Assembly: GCA_022790975.1 (NCBI GenBank)
Contig: JAAVYF010000054.1
Coordinates: forward strand, 1 to 50,970
DNA length: 50,970 bases
Direction of reading: 5' to 3'
Source of the DNA: Clostridia bacterium
GTDB taxonomy: Bacteria > Bacillota > Clostridia > TANB77 > CAG-508
Part shown: one piece after another, positions 1 through 9,535 of the stretch
Layout of the letters: each line of letters begins with the position of its first letter
How positions within the stretch are numbered: position 1 is the first letter of the stretch
Made by a program: the position numbers and the translations under genes
Notes under the pieces: generated by a model
Seen by the model: the letters and a program-made list of their open reading frames with translations, nothing else
Told to the model about the DNA's origin: nothing
The model's database searches: none

Positions 1-170
1 TAAGAAAAATGCATAAAATGGAACATTTTATCAGTTTTCTTGAGTGTTGCAACAAAGTTGCGAAGGTCAGAACATGAATATTAGGTATTTCAACTATAGA
101 CAGCTCTAAGAGAGTGTGACATATGTTTGACAAACCTACAGGAACCGTCCCCAATAGTTCCCAAAAGTTC

Positions 171-198
171 TTGACAAAACTAAAAAAAGTAGTATAAT
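171..198 (+). promoter_or_regulatory. Sigma-A-type promoter
   Basis: A consensus -35 TTGACA (171-176) and -10 TATAAT (193-198) are separated by 16 bp, 38 bp before the start of the small membrane protein gene. Upstream (1-170) I see only a short open frame at the window edge and a GGAACCGTCC sequence near 140 that recurs inside a hairpin after leuS. Confidence 0.7.
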
Positions 199-236
199 TA
201 AATAGTATCAAATTTTTCACTAAAGGAGGTATTGTT

Positions 237-428
237 ATGTTAGCTAAATGGTGGAAAAAAATAGCATTATTTGTTTGTATAATAGCAGTTTTATTTAATA
301 TAACATATAAAATTGTTCATAGAACTAATATTAAACAAGAGTTAACATCAGTCCTTGGTGGAGAAGCTATAAAATTTTCTGAAGATAAAGAAAATGTAGA
401 AAATACAAATAGCAAAGATACAAAATAA
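237..428 (+). CDS. Small single-pass membrane protein, function unknown
   Basis: A 63-residue protein. A basic N-terminus (AKWWKK) is followed by one hydrophobic helix at about residues 9-25, then a polar, charged tail rich in Glu, Lys and Asn. The orientation is probably tail-out. The AAAGGAGG ribosome site lies a few bases before the ATG and a strong promoter lies upstream, so the frame is probably translated. I do not recognise a family. It sits alone upstream of the L31 gene. Codon use is AT-rich and native. Confidence 0.6.
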   Translation: MLAKWWKKIALFVCIIAVLFNITYKIVHRTNIKQELTSVLGGEAIKFSEDKENVENTNSKDTK

Positions 429-558
429 AATTGAAATATAACAAAAGCGTGAGAAATTTGTTTATGTCAAAATAAAATTTCACTCGCCTTGTTGGATAAA
501 GTAAGAGAACAAAGATTTTCTTACAAAGTTTGAGAACGAGAAAGAGGTGAATTTCAAA

Positions 559-756
559 ATGAAAGAAGGATTACATCCAAATTATTCAGAAGCAACTATT
601 ACTTGTGCATGTGGAAATGTTATGAAAACAAATTCAACAAAAACAGATATAAAAGTTGATGTTTGTTCAAAATGTCATCCATTCTGGACAGGAAGCTTAA
701 AACAAAACACAACAGGTGGTAGAGCTGATAAATTTAAGAAAAAATATGGTCTATAA
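559..756 (+). CDS. rpmE: 50S ribosomal protein L31 (zinc-binding form)
   Basis: A 65-residue ribosomal protein of the large subunit. It begins MKEGLHPNY as the family usually does. It has the CxC of TCACGN and the CxxC of [11 protein letters not shown], so it is the zinc-ligating (C+) type that can serve as a zinc store. It ends in a basic tail (DKFKKKYGL). I place the start at the ATG at 559, because the AAAGAGGTG ribosome site at 541-549 would overlap the possible upstream GTG at 547. A terminator follows at once, so the gene is probably monocistronic. Confidence 0.95.
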   Translation: MKEGLHPNYSEATITCACGNVMKTNSTKTDIKVDVCSKCHPFWTGSLKQNTTGGRADKFKKKYGL

Positions 757-763
757 AAAAAAG

Positions 764-799
764 CGAATGAAATTGAAAAAATTTCATTCGTTTTTTTTT
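764..799 (+). terminator. Rho-independent terminator of rpmE
   Basis: An 11-bp perfect stem (CGAATGAAATT / AATTTCATTCG) with a 5-nt loop is followed by nine T. It starts 7 bp after the rpmE stop. Confidence 0.9.
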
Positions 800-1011
800 G
801 TGTGGATATTTAAAAAATATTTTTTTAGGAAAAAATATTTATATAAACTTTTTTACTCTTAAATATATTTATTATGAAAAAAAGTATGATTGTTTTATAA
901 GAAAAATAAATAGTTATTTCTTTAGTTGTATTAAGTTATAAATATATCAATTTATTTTGACTTAAATTATGTATAATTTTAAATTAAAATCTTATTAACT
1001 AAATAATAAAA

Positions 1012-1251
1012 CTAAATTTTATTATTAGGAATATATTCAATTATATCGTTAAGTTCACAGTTTAAATAATTGCAAATTCTTGCTAAAACATATATATCAA
1101 ATCTTGATGTATCTCCAGTCATCAAACGTTTTATTGTATAAAAATCGGTATCTAAATCAGTTTGTATTTTATTTAAACTAATATTTTTAAATTTTAAAAT
1201 ATCATCAAGTTTTAGTATATAATAACCATTACCTATTTTTAATTTCTTCAT
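1012..1251 (-). CDS. Small XRE/Cro-CI-type helix-turn-helix protein
   Basis: A 79-residue protein. Residues about 15-70 fit a Cro/CI HTH fold of the short chromosomal type: a KLDDILKFKNISLNKIQTDL first helix pair, a recognition part with YTIKRLMTGDTSRFD, then the usual VLARICNYLNCELNDIIEYIP ending. There is no second domain, so it is probably a small transcriptional regulator or the antidote-type half of a lost pair. No target or partner gene is adjacent; about 390 bp of non-coding DNA separates its start from the next gene. Its family is clear, its role is not. Confidence 0.75.
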   Translation of the reverse strand: MKKLKIGNGYYILKLDDILKFKNISLNKIQTDLDTDFYTIKRLMTGDTSRFDIYVLARICNYLNCELNDIIEYIPNNKI

Positions 1252-1642
1252 TTTTCACCATTTCTCTTTTTTTAAATTATATATTTAAGATATGGTGTAG
1301 CCTAGTAGCTTGTGAGCCAGTGCTAAATATAAATTTTTATAATTAATTAAAATTTTTGTATCTATCATTATAATTATAGTACTTAAAATAATTAAGTTAA
1401 ATTATCATATAATTATTATTTCAAAATTAAATTCATATTGAGTATTGATGGAATTTACAGTTAAACTCACGGAGTAAAAAAATAGCTAAATTCAATTGAT
1501 GTTTGTGTAATAATGTGATATATATAATTTATAAAAATTAAAAATATTTAGTATTGTAAATAATGCACTAAATAATAGTGAAGACCTAATTGTAAATTGT
1601 AAGAAGTGAAATATTATTATAGATAGGAATGGTGATGTAAGT
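1252..1642. other. Non-coding stretch
   Basis: About 390 bp of AT-rich DNA between the divergent HTH gene and the next plus-strand gene. I see no convincing ORF, RNA gene or repeat. Both genes must have their promoters here, but no clean -35/-10 pair stands out. Confidence 0.5.
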
Positions 1643-2158
1643 ATGCAAATTCTAAAAATAGCAATGATTGTTTTTATGAGTATAATTAATATGGGATTAT
1701 GTGATGTAAATAAATTAAAAGAGTGTGAAAGCGTTTTAGCTTCTGATAAAATATTTGAAAATTCACCAAATTACTATATTATAAAAGAAATGTCAGAAAT
1801 CCCAATACCAGATACAATCGTAATATATTATAATAATGAAATAAAAGAATTTAGTAGCGATTCAGAAGTTTTTAAAAATATAATTAAAATGAATACTAGT
1901 AGAACAGGAAGTATGCATGATACATTTACTACAATTGATTTAGAGTATACAAAAAAAAATAATAATATATTAATAGAATACAAATATATTGATAGAGAAT
2001 CTTCGGTATATTTTAGTTTACTAAGAGAAGATTCATTAAATGACTATATGGGAGTTTATGTTTGTGTAATAAAGTTTCCAGAATTTCGTGCTCAAGGGAT
2101 ATATAATGGATTAGATAATTTTCCAGAATTAGTTAAATATATTGAGGAGATTTTTTAG
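1643..2158 (+). CDS. Hypothetical exported protein
   Basis: A 171-residue protein not recognised as any family. The first 20 residues (LKIAMIVFMSIINMGLC) are hydrophobic and end in a Cys, so this may be a signal peptide or a weak lipoprotein signal. The rest is polar with alternating beta-type stretches (TIVIYYNNEIKEF, NNILIEYKYI, YMGVYVCVIKF) and ends in an amphipathic helix. A GGAATGGTGATG segment before the ATG provides a weak ribosome site. Codon use is native. It is flanked by long non-coding DNA, so it seems to be an isolated gene. Confidence 0.55.
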   Translation: MQILKIAMIVFMSIINMGLCDVNKLKECESVLASDKIFENSPNYYIIKEMSEIPIPDTIVIYYNNEIKEFSSDSEVFKNIIKMNTSRTGSMHDTFTTIDLEYTKKNNNILIEYKYIDRESSVYFSLLREDSLNDYMGVYVCVIKFPEFRAQGIYNGLDNFPELVKYIEEIF

Positions 2159-2273
2159 AAATATTAATATTAATAAAAAAGTAATAAGTAAATTTTTGAT
2201 TTTAAGTGAAATTTATTTGTTTAAATAAAGTATAATACCAAAAATATAAAAAAGATAAAACAAAATATAAAGT

Positions 2274-2336
2274 GAGTCCTCTTTGCTAAAATTAAGTACA
2301 TCAAGTAGAAAACTTTAACAAAGAGGATTCATCTTT
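2274..2336. terminator. Long hairpin, probably a bidirectional terminator
   Basis: Arms GAGTCCTCTTTG (2274-2285) and CAAAGAGGATTC (2319-2330) pair with one G-T mismatch around a loop of about 33 nt. A T run follows on the plus strand. It lies between the convergent unknown gene and dps and could end both transcripts. Confidence 0.6.
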
Positions 2337-2416
2337 TTTAATTAATTTCTTTATAAGAATATAATAAAAAATAACTAATAATTTTTTAATAAAAACATTA
2401 ATTTACATATAATTAT

Positions 2417-2854
2417 CTATGCCTGTAATGCTTTAATCATCCATAATTTCTTACTGTAATCTCCAATATATTCATCCATTAAAGCAGATGTAATATAAAC
2501 TTTTTCTTTATCACAATGTTCTTTTATCATTGTAAATTTACTAAGCAAAATTTCAAAATCTTTTATAATTATTGGAATTATTGTTTGAGTTTGAACTTTC
2601 TCATTTGAAGCTTCTGAAATTTGACTAAATTCTAAATAATCTTTCATAGTTCCAAGAGGTTGATATCCAAGAGTTAAAATTTGTTCTGCTACTTCATCAA
2701 TTTGTTTACTCAAATTTTCATAATAGCATTCAAGTTTTTCATGAATTTCAAAAAAATCTATACCAGTTATGTTCCAGTGAAAATTTTGAAGCTTTCTAAA
2801 TAATACATTAAAATCACATAATAACTCATTAAGAGCTTTAGCTGTTTTTTCCAT
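2417..2854 (-). CDS. dps: Dps-family ferritin-like protein
   Basis: A 145-residue four-helix protein of the Dps (starvation miniferritin) family. These form 12-mers that oxidise Fe(II), often with hydrogen peroxide, and store iron in the cytoplasm. The inter-subunit ferroxidase signature is visible: His in NFHWNITG, then FFEIHEKLE with a second His, then the acidic pair of QIDEVAEQI. Length is slightly short but normal for clostridial Dps. The ribosome site AAAGGAA lies before the ATG. No PerR box was confidently recognised. It is divergent from pyruvate kinase. Confidence 0.88.
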   Translation of the reverse strand: MEKTAKALNELLCDFNVLFRKLQNFHWNITGIDFFEIHEKLECYYENLSKQIDEVAEQILTLGYQPLGTMKDYLEFSQISEASNEKVQTQTIIPIIIKDFEILLSKFTMIKEHCDKEKVYITSALMDEYIGDYSKKLWMIKALQA

Positions 2855-2995
2855 AAAAATTAAATTCCTTTCTTTTAAGGCACATATAGTAATGAAATAT
2901 TTTTATTTATTCCAAACTATTTTCCTCCTTTAAATTTATATTTATATTTTGCTTAAAACTTAAGTTAAATATACAGAATTTTTTAGAAAAAAGTA

Positions 2996-3024
2996 TTGAA
3001 TTAAATGTATTTTTTTGGTATACT
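2996..3024 (+). promoter_or_regulatory. Promoter of pyruvate kinase
   Basis: -35 TTGAAT (2996-3001) and -10 TATACT (3019-3024) with a 17-bp spacer, 40 bp before the chosen ATG. Its position inside a possible longer reading frame supports the start at 3065. Confidence 0.7.
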
Positions 3025-3064
3025 ATCACAAGTATTAAATTTTAAAAAAAGAGGTAGAGAGAAA

Positions 3065-4501
3065 ATGAAACAAAATTTAAGAAAAACTAAAATCGTTGGT
3101 ACAATCGGACCAGCTAGTGAAAATCGTTTGGAAGAATTATTTGAAGCAGGACTTAATGTTTGCAGAATTAACTATTCACATGGTAGTTGGGAAGAACAAT
3201 CTGAAAAATCAGAATCTATTATAAGAATAAGAGAAGAAAAAGATTTACCTATTCCAATGCTTTTAGACATGAAAGGTCCAGAAATAAGAACTGGAATGTT
3301 ATATACAGGAAAAAATACAAAAATAGAATTAAAAGATGGACAAAAGTTTACATTAGTTAATGAAGACATTACTGGAGATGAAGAAAAAGTTTCTGTAACA
3401 TATAAAGAATTATATAAAGATGTTGAGCCAGGTACAAAAATTTTAATTGATGATGGTGCAATTGAATTAAGAGTTGATGAAATTGTTGGAAAAGATATAG
3501 TAACTACTGTAGTTCATGGAAATGGATTAGGAAGTAGAAAAACAATGAACTTACCAGGAACTGTAATAAGGTTACCAGGTTTAGCAGAAAAAGATATAGC
3601 AGATTTAAAAACAGCTTGTGAACATGATTATGATTTTGTTGCAATTTCTTTTGCTAGAAATGCTGATGATATTAACCAAGTAAGAAAAGTATTAGATGAA
3701 AATGGTGGAAAAGACATCATGATTATTACTAAAGTTGAAAATGTTGAAGGTTTACAAAACATGGAAACAATAGTAAACTTAGCTGATGGACAAATGATAG
3801 CTCGTGGAGATATGGCTACAGAAACAGATTTTACAGAACCACCTGTAATGCAAAAAAAATTCATTAAACTTTGTAACAGACAAAATAAACCAGCAATTAC
3901 AGCTACTCAAATGCTAGAATCAATGACTCATCAACCATTACCAACAAGAGCTGAAGCATCTGATGTTGCTAATGCTATTTATGATAGAACAAGTGCTATA
4001 ATGCTTTCAGGAGAATGTGCTCAAGGAGATTATCCTGTTGAGTGTGTTAAAACAATGGTTAAAATAGCAAATAGAGTAGAACCAGAAATTAACTATTGGA
4101 AAAGATTTAATGAAAATGAAAAAATTCAATTAAATACATTAGAAGATAATATTGCATATTCAGCTTGTGTTATTGCAAAAAATACTAATGCAGATGCTAT
4201 AGTTTGTTATACACATACGGGAGATTCTGCAAGACGTTTAGCTGGAATGGGAGCTGGATGCCCGATTTTAGCTGTAACAGATAATAAAAGAACATTTAGA
4301 CAACTTGCTTTAGCATGGAATGTTACTCCAATTTATGTAGAAGCAAAAGATAATACAGATGCTACTGTTGAAGCTGGTATTGAAAAATTAAAAGCTAAAG
4401 AAATACTAGAAAAAGGTGATAAAGTAGTTCTATTAGGAGGACATAGCTTTATAAATGGAGTAAAATTAAGTAAGATGATTGGTGGATATGTTGAAATATA
4501 A
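3065..4501 (+). CDS. pyk: Pyruvate kinase
   Basis: A 478-residue glycolytic enzyme that converts phosphoenolpyruvate and ADP to pyruvate and ATP. The start of the barrel (RKTKIVGTIGPAS), the INYSHG strand, the MLLDMKGPEIRTG segment, the catalytic-lysine strand MIITKVENVEGL and the ARGDM loop with the following NKPAITATQMLESM are all present. The C-terminal domain ends at GGYVEI, so the extra PEP-utiliser domain found in some Firmicutes is absent. I choose the ATG at 3065 because AGAGGTAGAG lies just upstream and the promoter overlaps the longer frame. It has its own promoter and terminator. Confidence 0.96.
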   Translation: MKQNLRKTKIVGTIGPASENRLEELFEAGLNVCRINYSHGSWEEQSEKSESIIRIREEKDLPIPMLLDMKGPEIRTGMLYTGKNTKIELKDGQKFTLVNEDITGDEEKVSVTYKELYKDVEPGTKILIDDGAIELRVDEIVGKDIVTTVVHGNGLGSRKTMNLPGTVIRLPGLAEKDIADLKTACEHDYDFVAISFARNADDINQVRKVLDENGGKDIMIITKVENVEGLQNMETIVNLADGQMIARGDMATETDFTEPPVMQKKFIKLCNRQNKPAITATQMLESMTHQPLPTRAEASDVANAIYDRTSAIMLSGECAQGDYPVECVKTMVKIANRVEPEINYWKRFNENEKIQLNTLEDNIAYSACVIAKNTNADAIVCYTHTGDSARRLAGMGAGCPILAVTDNKRTFRQLALAWNVTPIYVEAKDNTDATVEAGIEKLKAKEILEKGDKVVLLGGHSFINGVKLSKMIGGYVEI

Positions 4502-4506
4502 AAAAG

Positions 4507-4528
4507 GTGGGCATTGCCCACTTTTTTT
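4507..4528 (+). terminator. Terminator of pyk
   Basis: GTGGGC / GCCCAC stem with a 3-nt loop followed by seven T, directly after the pyk stop. Confidence 0.9.
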
Positions 4529-4648
4529 ATTAACATTAAAGTAAACCCCCAGTATAATGAAGTGATAATTATAAGGTTGATTTCAAGCCAAATATATGAT
4601 AAAATGTTCAAATGAAACTATAGGAATATATTTATAGGATGAGAAGAT

Positions 4649-5094
4649 ATGTGGCCACAGGTTGATGTAATAAAAGGAGAAGTATATCCACTAGGTTATG
4701 AACTACGCCATATAAATCGGGAGGAATGTAAAAATCCTGAACTATCAATAAAAGAAATAGTGATGGTGTATGCAGATTACAAGGAAGTTGAGTATGATAA
4801 GGCAGATGTACCACTAGCTGTAGAATATGATACAGAATTTGGCTTACATACGATTTTGTTTTCTAAAGTCCGTAATTTAAAGTATGTAAATCATGGTATC
4901 AAATGGATTGCATGAATTACATCTGATAAGGATGTGGAAAATCTATCTCTAATGGAAAGGATTGATAGAATTGGGGATGGCGGATTTGTTCCAGAAGAGG
5001 CTTTTAAAAAGTTTTTGAAGATATGCTACGCCAAGTAGAATGGCAAGAGGAGAATTATTCATATCGATATGCTGATCATAAAACTATAAATTAA
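4649..5094 (+). pseudogene. Decayed foreign-looking gene, function unknown
   Basis: An intact frame of 88 codons (from MWPQVDVIKGEVYPL) ends at TGA 4913-4915. The same frame then continues for about 40 codons (ITSDKDVENLSLMERIDRIG...), and beyond a single-base loss in the T run near 5017 a coherent frame goes on (EDMLRQVEWQEENY) to TAA 5092-5094. This looks like one gene of roughly 148 residues with a nonsense mutation and a frameshift. Its codons (CGG at 4718-4720, CGC, GCC, CCA) differ from its neighbours, so it was probably acquired. I do not recognise the family. The short first frame could still be made as a truncated product. Confidence 0.6.
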
Positions 5095-5135
5095 TTTAAT
5101 TCTAAGCAATTCTAATAGTCTAAAATTTTCTTAAG

Positions 5136-5170
5136 GGCTACTTCAAGTTTGAGGTAGCCTTCTGTTTTAT
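5136..5170 (+). terminator. Hairpin terminator
   Basis: GGCTACTTCA / TGAGGTAGCC stem (10 bp with one G-T pair, loop AGTT) followed by a T-rich tract. It ends any transcript from the decayed gene and insulates miaB. Confidence 0.75.
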
Positions 5171-5206
5171 ACAAATATGTAAAATTACTTAAATTTATTT
5201 AAAGCC

Positions 5207-5235
5207 TTGAAAATTGGCAATAAATGTTATAGAAT
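5207..5235 (+). promoter_or_regulatory. Promoter of miaB
   Basis: -35 TTGAAA (5207-5212) and -10 TAGAAT (5230-5235), 17-bp spacer, 36 bp before the GTG start. Confidence 0.6.
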
Positions 5236-5271
5236 AATTAAAACTTTTAAGTTAGAAAAAGAGGAAAAAAA

Positions 5272-6666
5272 GTGGAAAAAATCGATTATACAGAAAAAGT
5301 AAGAAATAAAATTAATGGAGATAATTTAAAATATATAGTTTTAACAATGGGCTGTAAATTAAATGAAAATGATTCAGAAAAAATATCAGGAATGATTGAA
5401 CTTATGGGATATTCAAAAACAGAAGAATTTGAAAATGCAGATTTAATTGTTTTTAATACATGTTGTGTTAGAGAAAATGCAGAAGAAAGACTTTTTGGAA
5501 AACTTGGCGAAATAAAAAAAATGAAAGAAAAGAAAAATGTTATTATTGCAATTGGTGGATGCATGATGCAAGAAAAGTCTATGCTTGATAAAATTAAGCA
5601 AAGCTATAAATATGTAGATATTGTTTTTGGAACTCATACTCTTCAAGATTTTCCAAAAGATATGTATACTGCTATTGTAAAAAATGAAAAAGTAAAAAAT
5701 GTTATAGATATAGATGGAGAAATTATAGAAGGACTTCCAATTAAAAGAAGTGATAAATATAGAGCTTCAGTTACTATTATGTATGGTTGCAATAATTTTT
5801 GTTCATATTGTATTGTACCATTTGTTAGAGGTAGAGAAAGAAGTAGAAATCCAGAAGATATTTTAAATGAAATAAAAGGTTTAGCTCTTGAAGGCTATAA
5901 AGAAATTACATTACTTGGTCAAAATGTAAATTCATATGGAAATGATAATTTTAAATATTGTGAACTAGATGTAAAAAGTGAAATTAATACATTTGCTAAA
6001 TTATTAAGAGCAGTAAATGAAATAGATGGAATTGAAAAAATAAAATTTATTTCTCCTCATCCTAAAGATTTTAAAGATGATGTAATAGAAGCAATTAGAG
6101 ATTGCGATAAAGTAAGTAAATTAATACATTTACCACTTCAAGCAGGAAATAGTAAAGTTTTAAAAGAAATGAATAGAAAATATACAAAGGAAGAGTATTT
6201 AGAACTTGTTAAAAAGATGAGAGAAAAAATTCCAAATGTATATTTTTCAACAGATATAATAGTTGGTTTTCCTGGTGAAACAGATGAAGAGTTTAAAGAT
6301 ACTTTAGATGTTGTAGAACAAGTTAAATATGAGCAAATATTCATGTTTATATATTCTATAAGAGAAGGCACAGTAGCAGCTAAAAGAGCTGACCAAATTC
6401 CAGATAACATTAAACATGAAAGATTTGATAAATTAAAAGCGTTATACGAATCACAAGTCGATAAATTAAATGAAAAATATATTGGTACTATTCAAAAAAT
6501 TATGATTGAAGGTCCAAGTAAAAATAATCAAGATATGTATACAGGAAGAACAGATTCAAATAAAGTTATTGTTTTTAAACTAACAGGAAATGAAAATATT
6601 GGAGATTTTGTTAATATAAAAATATCTGAGAATCATAAGTGGTTTTTAGAAGGAGAAATAGTATAA
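5272..6666 (+). CDS. miaB: tRNA-2-methylthio-N6-dimethylallyladenosine synthase MiaB
   Basis: A 464-residue radical-SAM methylthiotransferase that adds a methylthio group to i6A37 of tRNAs reading UNN codons. The N-terminal domain has the three conserved Cys (TMGCKLNEND, NTCCVRENAE, GGCMMQ). The radical-SAM cluster motif is YGCNNFCSYCIVPFVRGRERSR (CxxxCxxC, given in two overlapping parts: YGCNNFCSYC and IVPFVRGRERSR). The last 65 residues are the TRAM domain. The start is the GTG at 5272, preceded by GAGGAAA. It is followed by mutS, as in many Clostridia. The enzyme tunes codon-anticodon pairing and frame keeping, which is of interest in view of the frameshift pattern in this window. Confidence 0.95.
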   Translation: MEKIDYTEKVRNKINGDNLKYIVLTMGCKLNENDSEKISGMIELMGYSKTEEFENADLIVFNTCCVRENAEERLFGKLGEIKKMKEKKNVIIAIGGCMMQEKSMLDKIKQSYKYVDIVFGTHTLQDFPKDMYTAIVKNEKVKNVIDIDGEIIEGLPIKRSDKYRASVTIMYGCNNFCSYCIVPFVRGRERSRNPEDILNEIKGLALEGYKEITLLGQNVNSYGNDNFKYCELDVKSEINTFAKLLRAVNEIDGIEKIKFISPHPKDFKDDVIEAIRDCDKVSKLIHLPLQAGNSKVLKEMNRKYTKEEYLELVKKMREKIPNVYFSTDIIVGFPGETDEEFKDTLDVVEQVKYEQIFMFIYSIREGTVAAKRADQIPDNIKHERFDKLKALYESQVDKLNEKYIGTIQKIMIEGPSKNNQDMYTGRTDSNKVIVFKLTGNENIGDFVNIKISENHKWFLEGEIV

Positions 6667-6788
6667 ATTAATTTCTTTCGAGAAAAAGAGATAGAATAAA
6701 AACTATATTGATTTTATAATTATAAAAAAATTATAAGTAATTTTTGTAAATATAGAAAAATTTGTAGAATAAAGAAGAGGTTTTTAAT

Positions 6789-9410
6789 ATGGCAGAAGAT
6801 TTATCACCTATGATGCAAAATTATTTAACTACTAAAGAACAATATAAAGATTGTATATTGTTTTATCGTTTAGGAGATTTTTATGAAATGTTTTTTGAAG
6901 ATGCTATTTTAGCATCAAGAGAATTAGAAATTACTTTAACAGGACGTGCTTGTGGAGCAAGTGAAAAAGCTCCTATGTGTGGAGTTCCACATCATGCAGT
7001 AGATACTTATATATCTAGATTAATAGCAAAAGGTTATAAAGTTGCAATTTGTGAACAATTAGAAGATCCGAAGCTTACAAAAGGAATTGTAAAAAGAGAT
7101 GTAATTAGAGTTGTAACACCAGGAACTGTATTTGAAACTAATATGTTGGAAGAAAAGAAAAATAATTATATAATGTCAATTTATAAAGATGGTTTATATT
7201 ATGGTTTAGCTATTTGTGATATTAGTACAGGTGACTTTTATGCAACTCAAATACAATTAAAAGAAAATAATTTTGAAAAATTATTAGATGAATATGTTAG
7301 ATTTAGTCCTGCTGAAATTGTAGTAAATGAAGCAATGGGAAGTTCATTGAAAGAACTTGAAAAAATGAAAGATAGATTAAATTCATTTGTTTCTCAAAGA
7401 CAAGATTCAAGTTTTAATGATGATAGAGATATGCTTTTAAAGCTTTATACTATTGTAGATAATGATGAAAAAGAAAAAAGTGATTTAAGTGAATTAGAAT
7501 TAGCATCAAAAGCTGTAAATGGTTTATTAAATTATTTTACAGAAACACAAAAAATTAAATTAGAACATATAAATAGAATTAAATTTTATGAAGTTCAAAA
7601 GTATATGGCATTAGATATAAATGCAAGACGTAGCTTAGAAATTACAGAAAGAATGAGAGATAAATCTAAAAAAGGAACTTTAATTTGGGTATTAGATAAA
7701 ACATCTACTTCAATGGGAGGAAGATTAATTAGACGTTGGCTTAATGACCCTCTTTTAGATATAAAAGATATTTGCAAACGTCATGAAGCAGTACGGAGAA
7801 TTAAAAGATAATATAATGCTAAGAGGTGAACTTATAGAAGAACTTTCAAGAGTTTATGATATAGAAAGATTAGCTGGAAAAGTAGCATTTGGTACTGTTA
7901 ATGCAAGAGAGTTAAATTCTCTAAAAAGTTCATTATCACATATTCCTAATTTAAAAGCTAATTTAAAATCTGTAAATTCAAAGCTTTTAAAAGAATTATA
8001 TGAAAGACTAGATGAATTAACAGATATTGCAGATTTAATAGATAAAGCAATAGTTGAAGAACCACCAATAAGTATTAAAGATGGTGGAATTATAAAAAGT
8101 GGTTATAATAGTGAAATTGATGAATACAAGCAAGCATCTATAGAAGGAAAAAATTGGATTGTAGCATTAGAAGCTAAAGAAAGAGAATTAACAGGAATTA
8201 AAAATCTAAAAATTGGATACACAAAAGTATTTGGATATTATATTGAAGTTTCTAAATCATTTGTAAAACAAGCTCCAATTGATAGATATATTAGAAAACA
8301 AACATTAACTAATGGAGAAAGATATATAACAGAAGAATTAAAAGTTATGGAAGGAAAAATTTTAGGAGCAGAAGAAAAAGTTGTAAATTTAGAGTATTTA
8401 GAGTTTGTTAAAATTAGAGATGAAATTTCTAAAAATATTGAAAGATTACAACAAACAGCTAGCACAGTTGCTACTATTGATGTTTTAGTGAGTCTAGCTC
8501 AAGTTGCTGATGATAATAATTATGTATGTCCAGAAATGACATTAGATGGAGTTATAGATATAAAAGATGGGCGTCATCCTGTTATTGAAAAAATGATAGA
8601 TAGTCGGAAGTTTTGTTCAAAATGATACATATTTAGATAAGTTTGATTCTAGAGTAGCAATTATTACTGGACCTAATATGGCAGGAAAATCTACATATAT
8701 GAGGCAAGTTGCAATAATAACATTAATGGCACAAGTAGGAAGCTTTGTTCCTGCTATTTCTGCTAAAATAGGAATTGTAGATAAAATTTTTACAAGAGTT
8801 GGAGCTTCAGATGACTTAAGTAGTGGGCAAAGTACATTTATGGTTGAAATGATGGAAGTATCAAATATTTTAAAAGAAGCTACTTCAAATAGTTTAGTTA
8901 TTTTAGATGAAATAGGAAGAGGAACATCTACATATGATGGCTTATCAATTGCATGGGCTGTTGCTGAATATATTGCAGATAAGTCAAAGATAGGTTGTAA
9001 AACACTATTTGCAACACACTATCATGAGTTAATCGATATGGCAGAAAAAACAGAAGGAATAAAAAACTTTTCAATTGCAGTAAAAGAAAAAGGAGAAGAT
9101 ATTATTTTCTTAAGAAAAATTATAGAAGGTGGAACTGATGAAAGTTATGGAATTCATGTTGCAAAGCTTGCTCGGAGTTCCAAAACAGGTAATTACAAGG
9201 GCTAATAAAATATTATGTTCTTTAGAAAAAGATGGACAAAAAGTAGTTGTAAATGAAAAAGAAGCCAAAAAACAAGTTGAAGGACAATTTGATTTATTTG
9301 GATTTAAATTAGAAGAAATTGCAAGAGAATTGGATAAAGTAAATTTAAACGAACTTACACCAATAGATGCTTTAAATACATTATCTCGAATGAAAGAAAA
9401 AATGCAGTAG
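6789..9410 (+). CDS. mutS: DNA mismatch repair protein MutS (three CGG +1 sites)
   Basis: Mismatch-recognition ATPase of 872 residues once three extra C are skipped (7794, 8605, 9173). The mismatch-binding FYE motif is in [10 protein letters not shown] near residue 30. The lever and clamp domains follow, and the ATPase has Walker [14 protein letters not shown] near residue 627, [11 protein letters not shown], Walker [17 protein letters not shown] and the ATHYHEL His. Without frameshifting it breaks into four pieces, none of which could work. The glycines restored are G336 (HEAVGELKDN), G606 (MIDSGSFVQND) and G795 (VAKLAGVPKQV), the last two in strongly conserved ATPase-region stretches. There is no mutL next to it; the LRR gene takes that place. 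Confidence 0.93.
7794..7797 (+). other. CGG +1 site 1 (mutS G336)
   Basis: GTA-c-GGA-GAA. Reading CGG in frame gives a stop five codons later; skipping C7794 gives V-G-E. Confidence 0.85.
8605..8608 (+). other. CGG +1 site 2 (mutS G606)
   Basis: AGT-c-GGA-AGT. Skipping C8605 restores S-G-S-F-V-Q-N-D, a conserved MutS stretch. Confidence 0.85.
9173..9176 (+). other. CGG +1 site 3 (mutS G795)
   Basis: GCT-c-GGA-GTT. Skipping C9173 restores the conserved VAKLAGVP sequence of MutS. Confidence 0.88.
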
Positions 9411-9535
9411 TAGTTATTAGTAGAATAAAAAGTGAAAAAGTTTTTCATTTTTTATTCTACTATATTTTTGCTATTGAAAAAATAAAATATAAAGTATAAT
9501 ATATATGTATGATATTATTTATAGGAGAATAATTT

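Noticed and set aside
1..170. End of an upstream gene at the window edge
   Set aside because: One frame is open for about 24 codons (to a TGA near 76), too short to support a call.
1467..1475. CGG in the non-coding stretch (CACGGAG) as a further shift site
   Set aside because: I could find no gene frame around it that a skip would restore.
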